Numbered from the stretch's first letter, positions 39,551 to 49,886 are shown. The stretch is 64,000 nt of DNA from Rariglobus sp. (GCA_029266495.1 JAQSWS010000007.1:28532-92531); one strand, 5' to 3'. The notes: a model not told the origin generated them from the letters alone. Program-made: numbers and translations.

Positions 39551-40947
39551 ACGCCACGCCCTTGGCCGCCATGATCCTATCAAGCCTCGCCCTCGCCCCG
39601 TTGCCAGCTCCGGCCGCGATGCCGCTCGTCCCCACGTCACCTCCGTCGCTCGCCCTCCACGCGGGCGACGTCCTCCTGCATTTCGATCCGCCCGAAACCC
39701 ACGAGTTCCAATCCCTCTCCAAAGACGGCGCGCCCCCACCGGCCATCGCGGACTACCAGCCCTCCTTCGCGTCGCAGGACACCTGGCCCGGCGCGCTGCG
39801 GCTCACCCCGGATTACGACACGACCCGCACTCACATCCTCGGGAATTTCTTCCGCAGCTTCCGCCCGGAGACCCTTCACGTCACCTCCCTCGACGGCGCC
39901 CGCGTTTACCAACGCGATGTCGATTTCGTTTACCACGAAGACGCCGGCCTCATTGCCAACAAAGACGGCCGCATGAAAGGTCGCGTCGTCGCCCGCGCCA
40001 AGGCCGCCCTCCAGCGCCTCGATCTCGTGCAACGCGACACCGCCGGCCGCCCTTCCGTCAAAAAAGGCGCCTCCGCCTGGCTCTGCCCCGTTTTGCCCGA
40101 GCCCGACCCCGGCTGCACCGCCGTGGCGGGCATCTATCTCGCGCCCTGGCGCGCGGCTCGAAATCCGCATTATGATCAAGACCCCGGCCTTCTCGCCGGC
40201 GCCTCCGGCTACGCAATCACCGCCCGCGAGATTTTTCTCATTCAGCCCGCCGCACCCGCCGCCACGCTCTTTCCCGAAAACCTCGCCACCACGCGCGCCA
40301 AACTCCACTCCGGCCACCCCCTGAAAATCGCCTTCCTCGGCGACAGCATCACCCTCGGCGCCGAAGCCACCCGATGGTGGGAAGACCGCTACGACGAACA
40401 CTCCACGCCGTGGAAAGGCCGCCTCGTTCATGCCCTGCGCACCCGCTTCCCCGCCTCGACCCTCTCCGTGATCGAGGCCTGGCGCGGCGGCACCCCCGTC
40501 GCCTACGGCCTTGAAAAACTGCCGTGGGTCCTCGCCCAACAACCCGATCTCGTGATCGTCGCGTTCGGCGCCAACGACGCCGACGGCCCGGCTGGCGGTG
40601 CTCCCCGCACGTCCGTCGCCGCATTTGGCGAAGCCCTCGCCACGCTCGCCGCCCGCTCGCGCGCCGCCGGCGCCGAGGTTCTCTTCGTCACGCCTTTCCC
40701 CCTGCATCCCTGGTTGCGCAACGGCGCGGCCCAACGCCTCGCCGACGACTACATTCCCGTCCTGAAACGCACCGCCGCGCGCGAGGGCGCCGCTGTCGCC
40801 GACGTCCACACCGACTACGTGAACCTCAACACCCGGGGCATTCCCTACTGGAGTCAGAACCACAACTGGACGAACCATCCCGGAGACTTCGGCCATCGCG
40901 TCTACGCGGACACCCTCCTCCGCTGCCTGGCCCCCGACCCGCAATAA
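39547..40947 (+). CDS. Secreted SGNH/GDSL hydrolase
   Basis: IAFLGDSITLGAE, VIVAFGANDADG, C-terminal NHPGDFGHRVYAD; ATGA overlap with upstream gene. Confidence 0.83.
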   Translation: MNATPLAAMILSSLALAPLPAPAAMPLVPTSPPSLALHAGDVLLHFDPPETHEFQSLSKDGAPPPAIADYQPSFASQDTWPGALRLTPDYDTTRTHILGNFFRSFRPETLHVTSLDGARVYQRDVDFVYHEDAGLIANKDGRMKGRVVARAKAALQRLDLVQRDTAGRPSVKKGASAWLCPVLPEPDPGCTAVAGIYLAPWRAARNPHYDQDPGLLAGASGYAITAREIFLIQPAAPAATLFPENLATTRAKLHSGHPLKIAFLGDSITLGAEATRWWEDRYDEHSTPWKGRLVHALRTRFPASTLSVIEAWRGGTPVAYGLEKLPWVLAQQPDLVIVAFGANDADGPAGGAPRTSVAAFGEALATLAARSRAAGAEVLFVTPFPLHPWLRNGAAQRLADDYIPVLKRTAAREGAAVADVHTDYVNLNTRGIPYWSQNHNWTNHPGDFGHRVYADTLLRCLAPDPQ

Positions 40948-41453
40948 TCCCGCACCACGGATCCCGTCGTGGTCCCGAGCCCGAGCTCAGGAGCGCCCGT
41001 CATCCGCGTGATGGGTTATTGAATACAGTTCGCAACGGCAGGAGGCAGGCCGCTCCACCGTCCGGCATTGTTTTAACAATCCGTCCGTCCCGGCGAACGC
41101 CTTGTCATGCCGTTTGCCCTACACCGCCCTGCCGCAGATTTACCTCGGAGAACCCTCCCGTCCGCTGAATGCGGAGCACAGGTCCTGACACCGCCCGTGT
41201 ATAGCACTTTAGACGAGAGAAGTTTGAGATTCATCTCTCAACCGAGGACTCCTCTGGACAACCGCGGAATATATCTTTCGCATACAGCTTCCGCGTCGCC
41301 CCACCCGTCCCCCGCAACACGGCCACTCCCCTTCGCCCCCTGCCCTGAACCTCGCCCACACTTTCTCTTCCGCGCCCCCGACCCACGATCATCCCCGCCC
41401 TCAGGCCGCTCACCGCATTCCTCTCCCGCCCACCAACACCCTCGCTTTCCATC

Positions 41454-42527
41454 ATGTCCGACTCCACCGAAGAACCCCTCCCCCCTGCAGCGCCCGAGCC
41501 TGAGGCTTCCGCCGCCGTCGAATCCATCTCTCCCGTCGGCCCCGAACAAATCGAATACTGCCGCCAGGTTTACGCCGCCATTCAGAACGAACTGGCCAAG
41601 GTCATCGTCGGCCAGCAGCAGGTCGTCGAAGAAATCCTCATCGCGATCTTCACCCGCTCGCACGCCCTCCTCGTCGGCGTTCCGGGCCTGGCGAAAACGC
41701 TCCTCATCTCGACCCTCGCCGACACCCTGCACATGAGCTTCAAGCGCGTGCAGTTCACGCCCGACTTGATGCCCTCCGACATCACCGGCACCGAGGTCAT
41801 CTACTCCGACCCCGCCACCGGCGAACGCAGCTTCCGCTTCATCAACGGCCCCCTCTTCGCCAACATCGTCCTCGCCGACGAAATCAACCGCACGCCCCCC
41901 AAGACCCAGGCCGCCCTCCTCGAGGCCATGCAGGAGCGCCGCGTCACCGTCGGTGGCAAGACCCACAAGCTTCCCGCCCCATTCTTCGTGCTCGCGACGC
42001 AAAATCCGCTGGAGCAGGAAGGCACCTACCCGCTCCCCGAGGCGCAGCTCGACCGTTTTATGTTCCTCATCCGCGTCGGCTATCCGTCCGACGCCGAGGA
42101 GCTGGAAATCATGAAGCGCGCCTCCGCCAAGGGCGAACAACCGCAGGTCGTCATCGACGCCGAGCAGGTCATCGCCCTCCAGGAAATCGTGAAGTCGATG
42201 CCCGTCGCCGATCACGTTTACCACTATGCCAAGCGCCTCGTCCGCGCCACCCGCACCGGCGAACCTGATGCCATGGAGCCCGCAACCAAGTGGCTCAGCG
42301 TCGGCGCCGGCCCGCGCGCCAGCCTCTCGATGATCACCGCCGCCAAGGCCCACGCCGTCATTCACGGCCAGAACCACACCGGTTGTGAAAACGTCGCCGC
42401 CGTCGCCCACGCGATCCTCCGGCACCGCATCGCCGTCAACTTCACCGCCCAGAGCGAAGGCGTCACCACCGACGCCGTCATCACCGAACTCCTCCAGTTG
42501 ATCCCCGCCAACCAGCCGCTGGCCTGA
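41454..42527 (+). CDS. MoxR-family AAA+ ATPase
   Basis: Walker-A-like LLVGVPGLAKTLL, DEINRTPPKTQAALLEAMQE, ATQNPLEQEGTYPLPEAQLDRF. Confidence 0.95.
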   Translation: MSDSTEEPLPPAAPEPEASAAVESISPVGPEQIEYCRQVYAAIQNELAKVIVGQQQVVEEILIAIFTRSHALLVGVPGLAKTLLISTLADTLHMSFKRVQFTPDLMPSDITGTEVIYSDPATGERSFRFINGPLFANIVLADEINRTPPKTQAALLEAMQERRVTVGGKTHKLPAPFFVLATQNPLEQEGTYPLPEAQLDRFMFLIRVGYPSDAEELEIMKRASAKGEQPQVVIDAEQVIALQEIVKSMPVADHVYHYAKRLVRATRTGEPDAMEPATKWLSVGAGPRASLSMITAAKAHAVIHGQNHTGCENVAAVAHAILRHRIAVNFTAQSEGVTTDAVITELLQLIPANQPLA

Positions 42528-42583
42528 GTCCGCCCAACCCGTGGCCCTGAGCGTGAGCTCAGGGATCCGTCCCCCGTCCCCCC

Positions 42584-43477
42584 ATGGCCGCCACCCATAC
42601 CCTCCTCGATCCCGACACGCTTTCGCGCGCCGAACCGCTCGGCCTCTTTGCGCGCCGGGTCGTCGAGGGCTATCGCGTCGGCGAACACCGCTCTCCGTTC
42701 AACGGCTTCGCCATCGAGTTCTCCCAGCACCGCGAATACGCCCCGGGCGACGATCCACGCCACCTCGACTGGAAGATCCTCGGCCGCTCCGACAAGTATT
42801 ACATCAAGCAATACGAGCAGGACACCAACTTCGTCGCCCACCTCCTCCTCGACGGCTCCGCCTCGATGTCGTTCGGCTCCGGCAGTGTCACCAAAATCCA
42901 CTACGCCCGCGGACTGGTCGCCTGCCTCGGCTTCCTGATCCTCCAGCAGCGCGACGCCGTCACCGCCACGATCTTCGACGACCGCCCGCGCGAGACCTTC
43001 CCGCGCACCGACAGCCTCGGCAAGATCCACAACCTCTGCACCCGCCTCACCGGCTTCACCCCCGGCCGCCCCGGCAACATCCGCGCCTGCCTTCAGGACT
43101 ACGCCGCGCGGCTCAGCGCCCGCGGCATCGTCGTGGTCATCAGCGACCTCCTCGACGACCCCGCCGACCTGCTGCAAGGCCTCCGCCGCCTCAGCCTCAC
43201 CCGCAGCGAGGTCATCGTTTTCCAGGTGCTCGACCACGAGGAGATCACCTTTCCGCTCGAGGGGAACATCCGCTTCATCGGCCTGGAGGACGACTCGCGT
43301 CTCCAGACCAATCCCGCCGATCTCCGCAAAAGCTATCTCGCCGCCTTCAACGAACATCAAAAAGCCGTCCGTCGCGTCTGTGAACAATGCGGCGTGCACT
43401 ACACGTTGTGCGACACCAGCCGCCCCCTCGCCGAGGCCCTGACCGGCTACCTCGCCTTCCGCTCCAAAGCCGGCTGA
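42584..43477 (+). CDS. DUF58 domain protein
   Basis: FNGFAIEFSQHREYAPGDDPRHLDWKILGRSDKYYIKQYEQDTNF. Confidence 0.93.
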   Translation: MAATHTLLDPDTLSRAEPLGLFARRVVEGYRVGEHRSPFNGFAIEFSQHREYAPGDDPRHLDWKILGRSDKYYIKQYEQDTNFVAHLLLDGSASMSFGSGSVTKIHYARGLVACLGFLILQQRDAVTATIFDDRPRETFPRTDSLGKIHNLCTRLTGFTPGRPGNIRACLQDYAARLSARGIVVVISDLLDDPADLLQGLRRLSLTRSEVIVFQVLDHEEITFPLEGNIRFIGLEDDSRLQTNPADLRKSYLAAFNEHQKAVRRVCEQCGVHYTLCDTSRPLAEALTGYLAFRSKAG

Positions 43478-43500
43478 CCCGCCCCATGCCCGCCCCATTC

Positions 43501-43544
43501 GTCATTCGTCATTGGTCATTCGTCATTGCGGGGGCGGCCCCCGC
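43501..43544 (+). repeat. Heptamer array (GTCATTS)x4 + abutting tri-loop hairpin GCGGGGG-CGG-CCCCCGC
   Basis: Units at 43501, 43508, 43515, 43522; hairpin 43528-43544. Confidence 0.93.
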
Positions 43545-43553
43545 CACCGCCTG

Positions 43554-45704
43554 ATGCAATTCCTCGCCCCCGCCGCCCTCGCCGGACTCGCCGCGCTCTC
43601 CCTGCCGGTGATCATCCACCTGCTCAACAAACTCCGCATCCGCGAAGTGCGTTGGGCCGCGATGCGCTTTCTCCTCGCCGCCGCCCAGAAGAACCAGCGA
43701 CGCGTCAAGATGCAGGATCTTCTCCTGCTCATCCTCCGCTGCCTCGTCCTCGCGCTGATCGTCTTCGCCTTCGCCCGTCCCACGTTCGAAAAAATCGCCA
43801 AATCCAGCCTCGTCGCCGGCGATCCGCTCACCGTCATGGTCCTCCTCGACCAGTCCGCCAGCATGGGCGTGAGCGACGGCGTCGAGACGCGCTTCGCCGC
43901 CGCCCGCACCGCCACGCTCAATTTTCTTGAGGAACTTCCCTCCGGTTCCGCCGCCGGTTTGCTGCTCGTCAACGACAGCTACGCCAGCCCCGTCTCCCGC
44001 CCGTCCCGCGACCTCTCGCTCGTCCGCCGCAGCGTCGAACTCGCCAGACTCACCGACCGCGGCACCGACTTCCAACCCGCGATCCGCGCCGCCGTCGAAG
44101 CCCTGCGCAATCTCCCCGGCCGCCGCGAGGTTCATCTCTTCACCGACAACCAGCTCACCGGCTGGCGCGCCCTTGAACCCGTCCGTGAATTCCTGAAGAC
44201 CGCACCCGACATCAAGGTCGTCATCACCACCCCCGCCGCCTCCCCGGCCTCCGCCGCGAACTCCGCCCGCAACCTCGCCGTCACCCACCTCAAGCTCGAC
44301 ACCGCCATCCCCGTCGCCGGCCAGCCCCTCCGCGTCCTCGTCGAAGTCACCAACACCGGCGAGATCCCCGCCGACGGCGTCCGCCTCGCCATCGCCGTCG
44401 ACGACGACGCCCCGTCCGCCGATGCCGTCATCAGCAACCTCGCCCCGGGAGGCACCCGCTACGTGCCCCTCCTCGTCCGCCTCCCCGGCACCGGCTTCCA
44501 CACCCTCACCGCCTCGCTCCCGCCCGACCGCCTCGCCTTCGACAACCGCCGCACCCTCGCCCTCGAAATCGCCCCCGCCCGCGACGTGCTCATCGTGGAA
44601 TCCCGCCGCGGACCCGCCCCCTGGCAGGGCACCGGCCACTTCCTCGCCACCGCCCTCGCGCCCGTCGACGAGGAATCCGCCTCGCGCCACTACCTCCACG
44701 TCACCCGCACCACCGCGGCCGACCTCGATCCGTCCAAGCTTTCCGGATACGCCGTCATCTTCCTCGCCGCCGCCGACGCCCTCCCCCCGCCGGTAATGAC
44801 CGCCCTTGCCTCCTTCGTGAACGACGGCGGCGGCCTCGTCGTCATGCCCGGCGACGCCACGCCCGCCGGCGTCTTCCTCGACGCACCCTGGCCCGACCTC
44901 CTCCCCGCCGCCATCAACCTCCCCGTCGAACCTTCGCAAGGCGCGATCGAGCCCGCCCCCTACAATCACCCGCTCCTCACGCTCTGGAACGACCCCGCCG
45001 CCGGCAACCTCGCCGCCCTTCGTTTCGCGAAAATCTTCTCCCTCGACCCCCTCAAACTCCCCGAAGTCTCCACCGCGCTCCGTCTCGCCGACACCTCCCC
45101 GGTCATCATGGAACGCACCGTCGGCAAGGGCCGGGTCGTCCTGTTCGCCGCCCCGCCCGTGCCCACCTGGACCAATCTTCCGCTGCACCCCGCCTTCGTC
45201 CCGCTCATGCACCGGCTCTACGCCGCGACTGCGCGCGCCTCCTCCCTCAAGCTCAACCTCGCCCCCGGCGACACCTTCCAGGCACCCGTCCCCATCGAGC
45301 AGCTCAACCGTGATGTTTACGTTCGCGGCCCCGCCGAGGATGCAAAACCCGTTGCCACCGGTCGCACCGAACTTGTCGGCACGCAGGCCATGCTCCGCGT
45401 CCGCACCGCCTCCTCCGCCGGCCGCCACACCGTCTACGTCGGCCAGAACGAACGCCCCGACTTCTACTTCGCCGTGCAACCCCCCGCCGACGAATCCGAC
45501 CTCAAGTCCGCCCCCGCCGACATCCTTACCTCCACCGGCATTCCGACCTCCAGCTCGCCGTCCTCCGCCGCTCCGTCCTCCGTCCCTCCGCCCTCGACCC
45601 CGCTCCTCACCGCGCAACAGCTCTGGATGATCGCCCTCGCCGCCGCCGCCTTCCTCTCCTGCACCGAGCTTCTGCTCGCGCTGCGTTCCAGCCGCTCCCG
45701 CTAA
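43554..45704 (+). CDS. BatA-like membrane protein with vWA domain
   Basis: MQFLAPAALAGLAALSLPVIIHLLNKLRIREVRWAAMRFL; vWA VLLDQSASMGVSDG. Confidence 0.88.
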   Translation: MQFLAPAALAGLAALSLPVIIHLLNKLRIREVRWAAMRFLLAAAQKNQRRVKMQDLLLLILRCLVLALIVFAFARPTFEKIAKSSLVAGDPLTVMVLLDQSASMGVSDGVETRFAAARTATLNFLEELPSGSAAGLLLVNDSYASPVSRPSRDLSLVRRSVELARLTDRGTDFQPAIRAAVEALRNLPGRREVHLFTDNQLTGWRALEPVREFLKTAPDIKVVITTPAASPASAANSARNLAVTHLKLDTAIPVAGQPLRVLVEVTNTGEIPADGVRLAIAVDDDAPSADAVISNLAPGGTRYVPLLVRLPGTGFHTLTASLPPDRLAFDNRRTLALEIAPARDVLIVESRRGPAPWQGTGHFLATALAPVDEESASRHYLHVTRTTAADLDPSKLSGYAVIFLAAADALPPPVMTALASFVNDGGGLVVMPGDATPAGVFLDAPWPDLLPAAINLPVEPSQGAIEPAPYNHPLLTLWNDPAAGNLAALRFAKIFSLDPLKLPEVSTALRLADTSPVIMERTVGKGRVVLFAAPPVPTWTNLPLHPAFVPLMHRLYAATARASSLKLNLAPGDTFQAPVPIEQLNRDVYVRGPAEDAKPVATGRTELVGTQAMLRVRTASSAGRHTVYVGQNERPDFYFAVQPPADESDLKSAPADILTSTGIPTSSSPSSAAPSSVPPPSTPLLTAQQLWMIALAAAAFLSCTELLLALRSSRSR

Positions 45705-45712
45705 AACGACCC

Positions 45713-48139
45713 ATGGACTGGCTTCGCACCCTCTTCTATCCCGGTTCCGCCAGCGGCGGCGGCTCCACCACCACGATCTCCTTCGAAGGACTCGACCCCG
45801 GCTGGGCGCTCCTGTCGTGGATTGTTTTCGCCCTCCTGCTCTGGTGGCTCCACGCCCGCCTCCTCACGACCACCTCCCGCGGCAAACGCGTTGTCATCAC
45901 CGGCCTGCGCCTGCTCTTCGCCGCCGGCCTGCTCTTCGCCGCCACCCGGCCCGTCCTCATCACCACCCTCGTCGAAAAAGTCCGCCAAAAGCTGATCGTC
46001 CTCGTCGACGCGTCCGCGAGCATGGACCTCGCCGACCTCCGCTCCTCCCCCGAGGACCGCGCCCGCGCCCTCATCGCCTCCGGAAAACTTTCCCCCGACG
46101 GCGGTCTCTCCCAGACCGTCCCCGCCGACGCCGGCCGCCCCACCCGCCGCGAGGTCCTCAAATCCCTCGCCGCCAACTCGCGGCTCAACCTCTGGTCGCA
46201 GCTCAACGACCGCGCCGAACTCGTCTTCTATTCCTTCGGTCACGACGCCACCGAAAATCCCCCGCCCGCCGCCGGCACCGACGGAGTCGCCGTGGCCAAG
46301 GCCTTCTTCGAAACGCTCCCCGCCGCCGACCAGACCACCGCCCTCGGCGAAAGCCTCCGCCAGGTCCTCGACCGCCACCGCGGCGAACCCCTCGCCGGCG
46401 TCTTCGTGATGACCGACGGCGCCAGCAATCGCGGACTCGCCCCCGCCGAGGCCGCCTCCGGCGCCCGCGCCGACGGCGTGCCGCTCTTCCTCTACGGCGT
46501 TGGCGTCACCGAGCCCAGGGACGTCGCCCTCGCCTCCGCCGACGCCCCGCGCATCGCCTTCTTGAAGGAACGCGTCACCGTTCGCGTCCGCCTCACCGCC
46601 AACGGCTATGAAAACCAGCCCGTCATCGTGTCGCTGCGCGATCCCTCGGCCAAAGGCGCCGCGCTCGCCGAGACCACCGTGACCCTCCCCGCCCGCGGAT
46701 CCGTCGACACCGACCTCTCCTTCATCCCCGAAAAACACGGCGAACAATCCCTCGAGGTCGCCGCCAGACCGCTCGAAGGCGAGGCCAGCACCGGCAACAA
46801 CGTATCCACGGTTCGCATACGGGTGATCGACAACCGCGTCCGCGTGTTCATGATCGACCAGGAACCCCGCTGGGACTGGCGCTACCTGCTCGACTTCCTC
46901 CAGGACGACCGGCGCCTCGCGCTCAAATGCGTGCTCCTCGACGGCGACCCCAGCCTCCTGAAGCTGCCCAACACCCCGTTCATCGCAAAACTCCCCGACG
47001 ACCGCGCCGCGCTCTACGACAGCGATATCATTCTCCTCGGCGACGTCGACCCCGTCCGCCTCGGCCGCGAACGCATGCAGCTCATCCGCGAATGGGTGGA
47101 CCAGGCCGGCGGCGGCCTCGTCTTCCTCGCGGGCCCCAACCACAACCCGCGCTCCTACGCCGGCACCCCGCTCGAACCGCTCCTCCCCGTGGTTCCCTTC
47201 TCCGGCCCCGCCGACCAGTTCGCCGCCCGCCATCCCGAGCCGGTCAAGCTCGCCCTCACCTCCGCCGGCGCCCGCTCCCCGCTTCTCCGCCTCGCCGAAG
47301 GCGAACGGGAAAACTCCGCCGCCTGGAAAAAATTCCTCGGCGTCCGCTGGACCGCCAAGGTCTCCCGCGCCCGCCCCGGCGCCGAGGTGCTCCTCGTCGA
47401 CCCCTCCCCCGCCCGCGCCACGCCTTCCGGCCCCGGCCCCGTTCTCGCCCGCCAGCGCTTCGGCCGCGGCGAGGTCATGTATTTCGGCTTCAACGAAACC
47501 TACCGCTGGCGCAGCGAACTCGGCGGAAAACACTACGCCAAAATCTGGAGCCAGGTCTTCCAGGCCCTCTCGCTCGAACGCCTCTCCGGCGCCTCCAAGC
47601 AGGTCCAGCTCCGCGTCGACCGCCCCGAATACCAGCTCGGCGAACGCGTCGTGATCTCCGGCCGCCTCTACCAGGCCGACTTCAAGCCGCTCGTCGCCGA
47701 CGTGGTGCCCGCCCGCGCATCGTTCACGTCGCCCGCCTCCACCGCCGACTCCCCCCCGCAGGAGGTCATGCTCCGCCCCGTGCCCGAGGAAGCCGGCGGC
47801 TACCGCGCCGAGTTCTCCCCCGCCGTCCCCGGACATTATAAGTTCTTCACGCTCCTCGACCCCTCCGCCGTCGTGGAATTCGACGTCGTCGAACCGCGCC
47901 TCGAACAAGCCGACGCCGCCATGAACCTCGCGCTGCTCGACGCCACCGCCTCGGCCGCCGGCAGCCGTCTCCTCCGCGAGGAAAACCTCTTTGAACTGCC
48001 CAAGCTTCTCGAAACGAAGGGCGGCAGCGTCACCTCGCTCAAGCGCCTCGAACTCGCTTATTCGCCCATCCTCCTCTCGCTCCTCATCCTCTTCGCCTGC
48101 GCCGAATGGCTGGTGCGCCGCCTCAACCGCCTGAAATGA
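45713..48139 (+). CDS. Membrane protein with vWA and glutamine-amidotransferase-like domains
   Basis: VLVDASASMDLADL; IRVIDNRVRVFMIDQEPRWDWRYL; TM at both ends. Confidence 0.8.
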   Translation: MDWLRTLFYPGSASGGGSTTTISFEGLDPGWALLSWIVFALLLWWLHARLLTTTSRGKRVVITGLRLLFAAGLLFAATRPVLITTLVEKVRQKLIVLVDASASMDLADLRSSPEDRARALIASGKLSPDGGLSQTVPADAGRPTRREVLKSLAANSRLNLWSQLNDRAELVFYSFGHDATENPPPAAGTDGVAVAKAFFETLPAADQTTALGESLRQVLDRHRGEPLAGVFVMTDGASNRGLAPAEAASGARADGVPLFLYGVGVTEPRDVALASADAPRIAFLKERVTVRVRLTANGYENQPVIVSLRDPSAKGAALAETTVTLPARGSVDTDLSFIPEKHGEQSLEVAARPLEGEASTGNNVSTVRIRVIDNRVRVFMIDQEPRWDWRYLLDFLQDDRRLALKCVLLDGDPSLLKLPNTPFIAKLPDDRAALYDSDIILLGDVDPVRLGRERMQLIREWVDQAGGGLVFLAGPNHNPRSYAGTPLEPLLPVVPFSGPADQFAARHPEPVKLALTSAGARSPLLRLAEGERENSAAWKKFLGVRWTAKVSRARPGAEVLLVDPSPARATPSGPGPVLARQRFGRGEVMYFGFNETYRWRSELGGKHYAKIWSQVFQALSLERLSGASKQVQLRVDRPEYQLGERVVISGRLYQADFKPLVADVVPARASFTSPASTADSPPQEVMLRPVPEEAGGYRAEFSPAVPGHYKFFTLLDPSAVVEFDVVEPRLEQADAAMNLALLDATASAAGSRLLREENLFELPKLLETKGGSVTSLKRLELAYSPILLSLLILFACAEWLVRRLNRLK

Positions 48140-49872
48140 TGAAGACCTCCAAAATTCATTCTAAAGGCAGGGCGGCACCGTTGGACCCGCCGCGCTCCGC
48201 CCGCCCTCGTTCGTCATTGGTCATTTCCTCCCTCCCCGCCCCGCTCCGGCACGCCCTCCTCCGGGTCGCCGGCAAACACCTGTCCATGCAGGTGTTCACC
48301 GGCCTCGCCTGGCTCGTCATCGCCGCCGTGCTCCTGCTCGTCGCGCAGACCCTCCTCGACCGCCTGATGGACTTCCCGCGCTCCGTGCGCCTCGCCTTCC
48401 TGGTGCTCGACGCCGGCGTGCTCGGCACCCTCGCCTGGCGCAAGCTCATCCGCCCCTGGCGCCGCCGCTGGCACGCACCCGAAGCCGCCTTTGCCATCCA
48501 GCGCCACTGGCCCGAACTGGGCAGTCGCGTCATCTCCGCCGTCGAACTCGCCGGCGGCGCCGCCGATGATCGCGGCGCCGGCTCGCCCCTGCTCGTGCAG
48601 GCGCTCGTGCAGGAAGTGGCCGTCGCGGTCCCCGCACTCCCGCTCGGCCGGGTCGTCCCCGGCAAACCCGCCGCCCGCCGCGTCCTCACCGCCGTCCTCC
48701 TCGCCACCGTCGTCGCCGGCCTCGCCTTCTGGCAATGGCCGCTCGCCTCCGTCCTCCTGCGCCGCGCCGCCCTGGCCGACATCCCGCTTCCGACCAACAC
48801 CATCGTCGACCCCGAGACCCGCGACCTCAACGCCGCCGCCGGCTCCCACGTCACCCTCGCCGCCTCCGCGCGCGGCGTGCTCCCGCCCCAAGGCCGCATC
48901 GAACTCGCCCTCGCCGGCGGCGAACGTCGCACGATTCTCGTCCGGCCCGATGCCGACAACCCCGCCCGCTTCGCCTTCGCCTTCGAAAACATCCAGCAGT
49001 CCTTCACCTACCGCTTCTACCTCGGCGACGGACGCAGCCCCGTTTTCAAGGTCACCGCCCTGCCCGCCCCGCTGCTCGAACAAGCCGAGTTTCTCCAGGA
49101 ATTCCCCGCCTACACCGGCCGGCCTCCCCTCCGCCAGCCCGCCGGCGCCCTCACGTTCTTCCCCGGCGCCAAGGTCACCGTCGTCGCCCAGGCCAGCCAG
49201 CCGCTCGGCCTGATCGAGCTCCGTTTCGCCGGCGAAAACGTTCCCGCCAACGTCCTGCTCGCCATCGACACCGGCGCCCCCCGCATCGCCCGCGGCACGT
49301 TCACCGTCCCCGCCGCCGGCATCACCAGCCTCAGCCTCCCGCTCACCAGCGCCGACGGCATCGCCGCGACCGACACCACCGCCTACCCCGTGCGCATGGA
49401 AATTGACCGCGCCCCCGTCGTCCGTATCGAGGAACCCACCACGACCTCCGATACGATTGTCCCCACCGCCCGCCTCGCCGTGCGCGCCCGCGTGCGCGAC
49501 GACTTCGCCCTCGCCCGGGTCGAACTCGTCACCGAGCGCACCGGCGGCGCCCAGTCCCGCCGCCCGCTCACCGTCGGCGACAACGGCATCGTCACCCATA
49601 CCTTCGTCCCCGTCTCCGAGTCCCCCCCGCTCGCCGAAGGCACCCAGCTCACCTGGTGGATCGAGGCCAGGGACAACAACACCGCCACCGGCCCCGGCAT
49701 CGGCTCCAGCGAGCCCCGTCAGCTCGCCATCGTGAGCTTCGCCCAGAAACAGGAGGAGATGCTGAAGCGTCTTGAAGAAACCTCCTTGCGGATGGAAGAT
49801 GTCGCCCGCCGCCAGGGTGAAGTTCGCGACACCCTCGGCGAAGCCCTTCGCCGCACCCAAGAGCAGCCCTGA
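48136..49872 (+). CDS. DUF4175-like membrane protein
   Basis: Two N-terminal TMs, FAIQRHWPELGSRVISAVELAG, Ig-like region; ATGA overlap with upstream gene. Confidence 0.65.
   Translation: MMKTSKIHSKGRAAPLDPPRSARPRSSLVISSLPAPLRHALLRVAGKHLSMQVFTGLAWLVIAAVLLLVAQTLLDRLMDFPRSVRLAFLVLDAGVLGTLAWRKLIRPWRRRWHAPEAAFAIQRHWPELGSRVISAVELAGGAADDRGAGSPLLVQALVQEVAVAVPALPLGRVVPGKPAARRVLTAVLLATVVAGLAFWQWPLASVLLRRAALADIPLPTNTIVDPETRDLNAAAGSHVTLAASARGVLPPQGRIELALAGGERRTILVRPDADNPARFAFAFENIQQSFTYRFYLGDGRSPVFKVTALPAPLLEQAEFLQEFPAYTGRPPLRQPAGALTFFPGAKVTVVAQASQPLGLIELRFAGENVPANVLLAIDTGAPRIARGTFTVPAAGITSLSLPLTSADGIAATDTTAYPVRMEIDRAPVVRIEEPTTTSDTIVPTARLAVRARVRDDFALARVELVTERTGGAQSRRPLTVGDNGIVTHTFVPVSESPPLAEGTQLTWWIEARDNNTATGPGIGSSEPRQLAIVSFAQKQEEMLKRLEETSLRMEDVARRQGEVRDTLGEALRRTQEQP
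48213..48225 (+). repeat. Two heptamer units (GTCATTGGTCATT) inside the N-terminal coding region, preceded by a GGCGG...CCGCC hairpin
   Basis: ttcgtcattggtcatttcc in frame as RSSLVISS. Confidence 0.8.
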
Positions 49873-49886
49873 GTCCCCCCGCCCCC

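Noticed and set aside
43509-47908. 702-aa and 735-aa minus-strand ORFs
   Set aside because: Shadows of the two vWA genes, Gly/Glu-rich without motifs.
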